DNA of 6,702 bases, from contig JASHYE010000462.1 of NCBI GenBank assembly GCA_030043155.1, forward strand, positions 1 to 6,702, read 5' to 3'. The notes under the pieces were generated by a model. It saw only the letters and a list, made by a program, of their open reading frames with translations, was not told the origin of the DNA and did no database searches. Origin of the DNA: Candidatus Acidiferrales bacterium (GTDB taxonomy: Bacteria; Acidobacteriota; Terriglobia; Acidoferrales; UBA7541). The stretch's first letter is position 1. Each line of letters opens with the position of its first letter. Position numbers and translations under genes: made by a program. Below, one piece after another: positions 1 to 4,972 of the stretch.

Positions 1-899
1 AGCAGTGCCGGGTCAAATTGCACCTGCGAACCCTGCGGGCAGCCGCCAAACAAATTCACTCTTCCGCCCTTCCTGACCATCTGCATGGCCCATTGCCACG
101 TCGCCGCCGAGCCCACCGCCTCGATCACAGCGTCAGCGCCGCGCCCGCCCTCCGTCAGGTCCCGAACCATCGTGACGGGCGACTCCATGCTCGACACATC
201 AAAGGCTGCGTAGGCTCCCAGCCGCTCCGCCAGATCAATCTGACTCTTCCGCTTTCCCAGCGCAATCACACGTACTTCCTTCGCGGAAAGAGCGCGAACA
301 AACTTCAGCCCAATTGGCCCGCATCCCACGACTACCGCCGTATCACCCGGCCGAATCTGTGTCTCATGAATCCCCCGCAGCACGCACGCCAGTGGTTCAA
401 CCATCGCGGCATCGCGAAAGCTGACGTTCTCCGGAATTTCCAGCAGGTTCTTTTTCACGATGCGCGCGGGAATCCTCGCGTATTCCGCATAGGCGCCGTT
501 ATTGAAGAGCAAATCATCGCAAAGATTCGGCTGATCTTTCCGGCAGTACAGGCACGCGTCGCAAGGCGCTGAATTCGACGGTACAACGCGCATCCCCGCG
601 CGAATCTCGCTGCTCACACCGGGTCCAACTTCCTCTACCACTCCCGCCAGTTCGTGGCCAAAAATCGCCGGAGGCTGGATCATTCGTGGATGCGAACCCT
701 GCCTCCATACCTTCAGGTCCGTCCCGCACGTCAGCGCCACCTGCACGCGCATCAGAATCTCGCCTTCGCCAAGCTGCGGAATACCGACTCGTTCGATTCT
801 CAAGTCTTCGCGGCCGTAAAGGACAGCCGCCGTCATCACTCCGCCGGAACCCTTCTTGGAACCCGCCGCGATTTCACCTGTATAAGTCTTCATGGCCAT
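1..899 (-). CDS. Zinc-dependent medium-chain (polyol/sorbitol-type) dehydrogenase, 3' end missing
   Basis: An open frame runs from an ATG at 899-897 to the left edge with no stop, giving 299 visible residues. MDR enzymes usually have about 340-360, so roughly 50 C-terminal residues are outside the window. Seen in sequence: catalytic-zinc residues Cys58 (in TCGTD) and His82-Glu83 (in FGHELAG), the usual fourth acidic residue Glu168 (VEPLACV), structural-zinc cysteines 113, 116, 119 and 127, and the Rossmann motif GCGPIG at 192-197. The Glu168-Pro pattern resembles sorbitol/threonine-dehydrogenase-type members rather than classical ethanol dehydrogenases. After the second Rossmann strand come Gly-Lys-Arg (215-217) instead of an acidic residue, which hints at NADP(H). 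The first 21 residues are rich in Gly, Ser and Lys and precede the family core, which begins near Met22 (ATG at 836-834); ATG at 893 is a further option. I chose 899 because GAAGG lies 10 bases upstream. It is the last visible gene of the hopanoid run, 13 bases after the preceding dehydrogenase. Family assignment is firm; substrate is unknown, with a hopanoid side-chain polyol or aldehyde as a contextual guess. Confidence 0.9.
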   Translation of the reverse strand, partial: MAMKTYTGEIAAGSKKGSGGVMTAAVLYGREDLRIERVGIPQLGEGEILMRVQVALTCGTDLKVWRQGSHPRMIQPPAIFGHELAGVVEEVGPGVSSEIRAGMRVVPSNSAPCDACLYCRKDQPNLCDDLLFNNGAYAEYARIPARIVKKNLLEIPENVSFRDAAMVEPLACVLRGIHETQIRPGDTAVVVGCGPIGLKFVRALSAKEVRVIALGKRKSQIDLAERLGAYAAFDVSSMESPVTMVRDLTEGGRGADAVIEAVGSAATWQWAMQMVRKGGRVNLFGGCPQGSQVQFDPAL

Positions 900-909
900 T
901 GTTCAGGAA

Positions 910-914
910 CCTTC
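910..914 (-). promoter_or_regulatory. Ribosome binding site for the dehydrogenase starting at 899
   Basis: GAAGG overlaps the preceding TGA stop and lies 10 bases before the ATG at 899. It is 16 bases from the alternative ATG at 893, so 899 is favoured. Confidence 0.55.
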
Positions 915-2016
915 AAGAATGTGAAATGATTACCTTCAAAGTATCCGCATTCGGCTTGGCGGCAAGCTCCAGCGCCTCCGCAATTCTTTCCGTCGAAAAC
1001 CGATGCGACACAAGCTCTGCCAGCGGCAACCGCCGCTGAAATACGATTCCAGCATACTCCTCTTGCTCCGTTATGGACGCGCTATAGCTTCCCAGAATTT
1101 CCTTTTCCTCAATGCCCACCGCCGCCGCCGGAAATTCAATCTTCAGAACCGGATCGTTATGCGCAAAAAGCATCACGCGTCCGCCCGCGCGCGTCATTGC
1201 AAGCGCGTCAGTCACCAGCTTTGGGTGCGGTGCTGCCAAAAGAACAACATCCGCCCCGCGCCCGTTTGTCCGTTGCCGAACTTCTGCAGCCACATCATCC
1301 GATGCCGGATCGAATGATGCGGTTGCGCCCAGCCGAAGGCTTGCGGCTCGCCGCGCAGCCAGCGGGTCCGTCGTAATCACTTCTGCGCCTTTCAGCTTGC
1401 AAAGTCCCGTCAGCAGCATGCCAATCGGACCCTGTCCAATCACCACTGCGAATTCGCCGCCTGCGACTCTCGCCTTCCATACTGCTTTTGCCGCCGTATT
1501 CACCGGCTCGATGAACGTCGCTTCTTCAAACGTAATCTCGGCTGGGATCGCAAGCATTCCCCTCTCGACAATCCACGGCATCGCGCGAACGTACTGCGCA
1601 AATCCTCCGCCATTTGGCGTAAAACCAGCCGTCAGCCCTACTTTCTTGTACTGCGCGCACTGCGAGAAAAGCTTCCGCTCGCAGTAAAAGCATTTCTCGC
1701 ATGGAACATGGTGAAAGCTCACCACGCGGTCGCCCGGCTTGAATTTTTGTACCCCGCGGCCTGTTTCCACAACTGTTCCCGCGAGTTCGTGTCCGAAAAT
1801 CTGCGGAGCATCAACAAAACCATGCGCGATTTTCTTTATGTCTGTGCCACAAATTCCGCATGCCGCCACCCGAAACAACACTTCCCCGTCAGCAATTTCC
1901 GGAATGGGAACTTCCTCGCACACCACCGCTCCTGCGCCGCGATAGACGCCTGCCAGCATCATCGTTTTTCTAGCGCGCCGCCCCGCATCGCTTCCCACGA
2001 TCGTCGTCGAACTCAT
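913..2016 (-). CDS. Zinc-dependent medium-chain (polyol-type) dehydrogenase
   Basis: A complete 367-residue protein of normal MDR length. Seen in sequence: GroES-like catalytic domain with Cys56 (GICGTD) and His76-Glu77 (FGHELAG) for the catalytic zinc, four structural-zinc cysteines at 106, 109, 112 and 120, Glu170-Pro in the position typical of polyol dehydrogenases, and the Rossmann motif GQGPIG at 194-199. Asp217 (TTDP) ends the second Rossmann strand, which normally selects NAD(H). Its ATG overlaps the hpnG stop as ATGA (2016-2013), and GAGG lies 10 bases upstream, so translation is probably coupled to hpnG. The first 18 residues precede the recognisable core; an alternative start is the Met-Met pair at 1962-1957, but the overlap and ribosome site favour 2016. 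It oxidises an alcohol or reduces a carbonyl, probably in the cytoplasm. Given its position directly after hpnG, I infer a possible role in reducing opened ribosylhopane to bacteriohopanetetrol. A general sugar-alcohol dehydrogenase carried in the operon remains possible. Confidence 0.93.
   Translation of the reverse strand: MSSTTIVGSDAGRRARKTMMLAGVYRGAGAVVCEEVPIPEIADGEVLFRVAACGICGTDIKKIAHGFVDAPQIFGHELAGTVVETGRGVQKFKPGDRVVSFHHVPCEKCFYCERKLFSQCAQYKKVGLTAGFTPNGGGFAQYVRAMPWIVERGMLAIPAEITFEEATFIEPVNTAAKAVWKARVAGGEFAVVIGQGPIGMLLTGLCKLKGAEVITTDPLAARRAASLRLGATASFDPASDDVAAEVRQRTNGRGADVVLLAAPHPKLVTDALAMTRAGGRVMLFAHNDPVLKIEFPAAAVGIEEKEILGSYSASITEQEEYAGIVFQRRLPLAELVSHRFSTERIAEALELAAKPNADTLKVIISHS
2013..2016 (-). 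promoter_or_regulatory. ATGA stop-start overlap, hpnG to dehydrogenase
   Basis: The dehydrogenase ATG (2016-2014) overlaps the hpnG TGA (2015-2013). This ties expression of the dehydrogenase to HpnG and is the strongest sequence link between the dehydrogenases and the hopanoid genes. Confidence 0.85.
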
Positions 2017-2777
2017 CCTTTTTTCGCCTCAGCCATTTCGCCCGTTCTCAAATCATCTCGCGTCGCCAATGCCGCAATGTATCGATCCAGAAAATTCGCC
2101 AAGTTCGTCGCCGCTACTTTACTCTGCCGCGCCAGCCGCATCACCGCAGCCAATCTCTGCGGGCTTCGAGCCAGAGCGCGAGCGGCTTTCCCTTTGCTGA
2201 CGTTGCCCGTCTCGTCGAGCAACTCCGCGAAATTCATCGGCAAATCCTCATCCGCTGCATCACTGATCGCGCGAATAGCAATCGCTGGAATGCCTTTCGC
2301 GCCCGCTTCCAAAGTTACCGCGAAACTCTCCATCTCGACCGCTTCCGCCATTTTGCCCAGCCTGCTCTTCCCCTCGGCGGAAAGAACCATTGTTGAAGAC
2401 GTCAGCAGTCGCTCGATGACAACCGCGCCGCATTTCTCCGCCTGCCTCATCAAGCCTGCATCCCCCGCAACTGTCCGTCCGGTCTCCAAATCCATGATAT
2501 CGCGCGACACACAAACCTGCCCAATACCATGCTCGCGCCTCAAGCTGCCTGCCAGCCCCGCCGCAATGCAAATGTCGGGCTGCCATTGCTCCAGCGCCGC
2601 GCGCGTCACAACTGCTCCGCGAATGCCGCCAACGCCAGTGAGAGCGACTCGCACCTGAGCCTCGCGAAAATTCGTCTCGTAAAGCGCAAAATCGCCATGC
2701 GCCACCTTCGCAAACGCGCGCACACGCCGCCACGGGCCAAATTCCATATCCAACGCAAATGTAATCAGGAATTTCAA
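2013..2777 (-). CDS. hpnG: HpnG, hopanoid-associated nucleoside phosphorylase (adenosylhopane to ribosylhopane)
   Basis: A 254-residue member of the purine nucleoside phosphorylase/MTA-SAH nucleosidase superfamily. Visible landmarks are the N-terminal strand with Glu12 (LDMEFGPW), a glycine turn TGVGGIRG at 47-54, AAGLAGSL at 72-79, the purine/ribose-binding VEMES at 147-151 and AISDAADE at 170-177. Asp173 in the last motif matches the catalytic aspartate of MTA/SAH nucleosidases. It is longer at the C-terminus than those nucleosidases. In this family HpnG removes adenine from adenosylhopane; in a Methylobacterium hpnG mutant adenosylhopane accumulates. The start is TTG at 2777-2775, with GAGG 7 bases upstream. 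It is preferred because the first beta strand (KFLITFALD) would be lost if translation began at the next ATG (2747). It begins 9 bases after hpnA and its stop overlaps the start of the next dehydrogenase. The HpnG name rests on fold plus the shc-hpnH-hpnA context; fold alone would allow another nucleosidase. Confidence 0.9.
   Translation of the reverse strand: MKFLITFALDMEFGPWRRVRAFAKVAHGDFALYETNFREAQVRVALTGVGGIRGAVVTRAALEQWQPDICIAAGLAGSLRREHGIGQVCVSRDIMDLETGRTVAGDAGLMRQAEKCGAVVIERLLTSSTMVLSAEGKSRLGKMAEAVEMESFAVTLEAGAKGIPAIAIRAISDAADEDLPMNFAELLDETGNVSKGKAARALARSPQRLAAVMRLARQSKVAATNLANFLDRYIAALATRDDLRTGEMAEAKKG
2027..2030 (-). promoter_or_regulatory. Ribosome binding site for the dehydrogenase starting at 2016
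   Basis: GAGG lies inside the end of hpnG, 10 bases before the ATG at 2016. It supports this start over the Met-Met pair at 1962-1957, for which no comparable site is seen. Confidence 0.55.
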
Positions 2778-2784
2778 TTTTGCG

Positions 2785-2788
2785 CCTC
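2785..2788 (-). promoter_or_regulatory. Ribosome binding site deciding the TTG start of hpnG
   Basis: GAGG, overlapping the hpnA stop codon, lies 7 bases before TTG at 2777. The ideal spacing supports the TTG start over the later ATG at 2747. Confidence 0.7.
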
Positions 2789-3812
2789 AAGTAGCAGAGG
2801 CCCGGGCAACCTGCACTCGCTGTGGAGTCCCCGCATAATCATTTCCCCGGTACCAACTCACCGCGCGTTCAAGCGCCGCCTCAACCGGCGTTGAGTCATA
2901 TCCCAGCTCTCTGCGCGCCTTCGCATCATTCACAAACATCTTATGCCGCGCGATACGAACTCCTTCCACCGGAATCCGCGGCTCACGCCTCCGCGCGCGG
3001 GAAAACGCTGCATCCGCGTACGCAGCGATAAGCGCGACGCTATGCGGGATCCGCCGCGTTGGCGCCGCCAGACCAGTAATTCTCCCGAGCGCTTCCAGCA
3101 GTTCTTTCAACGTCATGTTTTTTCCGCCCAGCAAATAACGCTCGCCGATTCCCCCGCGCTCTGCTGCAAGCAGATGTCCGCGCGCCGCATCCTCCACGGC
3201 AACAAAATTCAGACCTGTATCCACATAAGCGGGCATGCGCCCGAGCAGAAAATCTACGATAATTCGGCCGGTGGGTGTCGGCTTCCAATCGCCGGGGCCG
3301 ACAGGCGTCGTGGGATTCACGATGACAACCGGCAAACCCTCATGCGCAGCGCGCAGCGCTTCCTGCTCGGCCAGCAACTTCGACTTTTTGTAATTCCCAA
3401 CCATCTCGTCGACTGAAGCGCGATTGCTTTCATCCGGCAAAGTCGACCCGCGCGGCACAGCAATCGTCGCTACCGTGCTGGTATAGACGAATCGCTCCAC
3501 CCGCGCACGCAATGCCGCCGCCAGTAGGTTCTTTGTTCCCGTTACGTTATTTTCGTAGATTTCCTGCGAATGCCTGGCCCAAAGCCGGTAATCAGCAGCA
3601 ACGTGATAAACGCGGCGAACTCCGCGCAATCCCCGGTCGAGCGAAGCTTCGTCTCGAAGATCGCCTTCCGCCCACTCAACGCTGATGCCATCGAGCGTTT
3701 GCCGACGGCTGTTCGCTCGCACGAGCACGCGCACCGATTCACCCGCAGCGGCCAGTTGCCGCGCAACATGCGACCCGACGAACCCAGTCGCGCCGGTTAC
3801 AAGCGTGGTCAT
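2787..3812 (-). CDS. hpnA: HpnA, hopanoid-associated sugar epimerase (extended SDR)
   Basis: A 341-residue extended short-chain dehydrogenase/reductase. The nucleotide-binding motif TGATGFVG is at residues 6-13, an adenine-contacting Asp51-Leu52 follows, and the active site has Ser112/Thr113 (YTSTVA) with Tyr141-x3-Lys145 (NYKKSK). The phrase HVAADYRLWA at 70-79 is characteristic of the HpnA family, and NPTTPVGPGDWKPTPTG near 175-190 also fits. The same frame is open upstream to 4106, but the protein begins at ATG 3812-3810: the nucleotide-binding strand starts there and everything upstream is hpnH in another frame. The start overlaps the hpnH stop as ATGA, and I see no strong ribosome site close to it, so translation probably depends on termination-reinitiation from hpnH. 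The protein is cytoplasmic with no signal peptide seen. Its family is firm; the precise reaction on hopanoids is not established in the literature I know, so epimerase, reductase and dehydrogenase are all open. Confidence 0.95.
   Translation of the reverse strand: MTTLVTGATGFVGSHVARQLAAAGESVRVLVRANSRRQTLDGISVEWAEGDLRDEASLDRGLRGVRRVYHVAADYRLWARHSQEIYENNVTGTKNLLAAALRARVERFVYTSTVATIAVPRGSTLPDESNRASVDEMVGNYKKSKLLAEQEALRAAHEGLPVVIVNPTTPVGPGDWKPTPTGRIIVDFLLGRMPAYVDTGLNFVAVEDAARGHLLAAERGGIGERYLLGGKNMTLKELLEALGRITGLAAPTRRIPHSVALIAAYADAAFSRARRREPRIPVEGVRIARHKMFVNDAKARRELGYDSTPVEAALERAVSWYRGNDYAGTPQRVQVARASAT
3809..3812 (-). promoter_or_regulatory. ATGA stop-start overlap, hpnH to hpnA
   Basis: The hpnA ATG (3812-3810) shares bases with the hpnH TGA (3811-3809). 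The nearest purine-rich site, AAAGGA, ends about 18 bases upstream, too far for normal use, so hpnA translation probably relies on ribosomes finishing hpnH. Confidence 0.8.
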
Positions 3813-4969
3813 AAAATGCGGAAAGCTTCGTCCTTTGGTGAGCCCTGATCGAGAGGCAGACTTATGGATTTGGAATCCAATCCGTTCGAATGGCCGTTCC
3901 CATTTCCGTTGCCATTCCTCGTGCTGTGGCCGTTCGCGGTCTTCGCGCCCTTGCGCCCGCCCATCCTGCCGGAGACCTGCCATTGCAGCATCTTCCACGT
4001 GTCGCCGAACTTGCTGTTTCCTCCCAGCACCGCGGACGCTTCGTAGCCCGACTGCACCATGCAGTTCTCGCAACGCGGATCGCGTCCGTAGCCGTACTTT
4101 TCCCACGGCGTGTTGTTAATCAGGTCGCCGAAAGTCTTGTGGTGCTCATCCGTCATTAAATAGCACGGCCCTTTCCAGCCTCGCGGGTTGTAAGTGGGAT
4201 TGCCCCACGCTGTGCACATCAGCTCGCGCTCACCGCGCAGGAATTCCATATAAATCGGCGACGTGATCACGTTGAACTGCTCCAGCAGTTTGCTCGCGCG
4301 TCGGAATTTCTCGTTTACATCCTGCCGCGACATAAAAATGTCTTTCGTCTGCACCGATGCATACGAATACGCCGGCGAAAGCATGTTTCCGTCCACGCCC
4401 AGCGTGCGCAGATACGCGAACAGCTCTGCAATCTCCTCCACGTCCGTCTCTTTGTAAACGGTCGTGTTTGAGCAGACCAGGAATCCTGCCGCTTTTGCTG
4501 CCTTGATTCCCGCAATCGCCTCGCGGAACACTCCATCTCGCTCCACGCACAAATCATGCGTCTTCTCAAGGCCGTCCAGGTGCACGTTGAAAAAGAACCG
4601 CGATGTTGGCGTGAATTCATGCAGCCGCTTGCGAATGAACATTCCATTTGTGCACAGATAAATATTCTTCTTTCGCGCCAGAATCTCCTTCACCAGCCGC
4701 CCGATTTCGGGATAAATCAATGGCTCACCGCCGCAAATCGAAACAATCGGCGCGCCGCAATCCTCCAGCGCCGCGATGCACTGCTCTACTGTCAACAGTT
4801 CGTTAATGGTCGGCTTATATTCGCGAATGCGCCCGCATCCTGTGCACGTCAGATTACACGCATGCAGAGGCTCAAGCATCATCACCAGCGGAAACTTTTT
4901 TTCGCCCCGAATCGTCTTCGCCGCCAGGTATTTTGTCAGATTGGCGGTTAAGCTCAGCGGAAACCTCAT
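3809..4969 (-). CDS. hpnH: HpnH, radical SAM adenosylhopane synthase
   Basis: A 386-residue radical SAM enzyme that attaches the 5'-deoxyadenosyl group of SAM to diploptene, giving adenosylhopane, the first step of C35 hopanoid side-chain synthesis. Visible are the [4Fe-4S] ligands Cys38, Cys42 and Cys45 in CxxxCxxC (codons 4835-4858), the SAM-binding ICGGEPL at 78-84, and a C-terminal region with Cys252, Cys269, Cys300 and Cys303. The N-terminal stretch MLEPLHACNLTCTGCGRI is typical of HpnH. The ATG at 4969-4967 is 3 bases after the shc stop, with a G-rich ribosome site (GGGGG) 6 bases upstream. The conserved part ends near residue 340. The final 45 or so residues form a low-complexity tail rich in Asn and Gly (346-363) and then a polar stretch, which I would not expect in the core family. 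The stop overlaps the hpnA start. Function is assigned with high confidence from motifs and position next to shc. Confidence 0.97.
   Translation of the reverse strand: MRFPLSLTANLTKYLAAKTIRGEKKFPLVMMLEPLHACNLTCTGCGRIREYKPTINELLTVEQCIAALEDCGAPIVSICGGEPLIYPEIGRLVKEILARKKNIYLCTNGMFIRKRLHEFTPTSRFFFNVHLDGLEKTHDLCVERDGVFREAIAGIKAAKAAGFLVCSNTTVYKETDVEEIAELFAYLRTLGVDGNMLSPAYSYASVQTKDIFMSRQDVNEKFRRASKLLEQFNVITSPIYMEFLRGERELMCTAWGNPTYNPRGWKGPCYLMTDEHHKTFGDLINNTPWEKYGYGRDPRCENCMVQSGYEASAVLGGNSKFGDTWKMLQWQVSGRMGGRKGAKTANGHSTRNGNGNGNGHSNGLDSKSISLPLDQGSPKDEAFRIL
3881..3934 (-). repeat. Asn-Gly low-complexity repeat encoding part of the HpnH C-terminal tail
   Basis: Eighteen codons of hpnH (residues 346-363) are dominated by alternating AAY-GGN codons: NGHSTRNGNGNGNGHSNG. 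The unit NGHS occurs twice around an (NG)4 run. Synonymous codons vary between units, so it is not a perfect DNA microsatellite, although the six-base periodicity could permit slippage. It lies after the conserved enzyme domain and is probably a flexible, disordered tail. Confidence 0.85.
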
Positions 4970-4972
4970 CGT

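Noticed and set aside
18..572. Plus-strand open frame of 184 codons
   Set aside because: It lies wholly opposite the second dehydrogenase, whose zinc and Rossmann motifs are clear. The product shows no domain.
514..729. Minus-strand 71-codon open frame inside the second dehydrogenase
   Set aside because: It is out of frame with the dehydrogenase, and reading the dehydrogenase frame base by base shows no frameshift that would require it.
1708..2658. Long plus-strand open frame (316 codons) opposite the dehydrogenase and hpnG
   Set aside because: It spans two well-supported minus-strand genes, its product is compositionally odd (rich in Ser, Ala, Arg) with no recognisable motif, and GC-rich codon bias on the true strand readily leaves such an antisense frame open.
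3813..4106. N-terminal extension of HpnA to an upstream start
   Set aside because: The extra residues are hpnH coding sequence read in another frame and are Arg-rich. The SDR fold begins exactly at ATG 3812, which forms an ATGA overlap.
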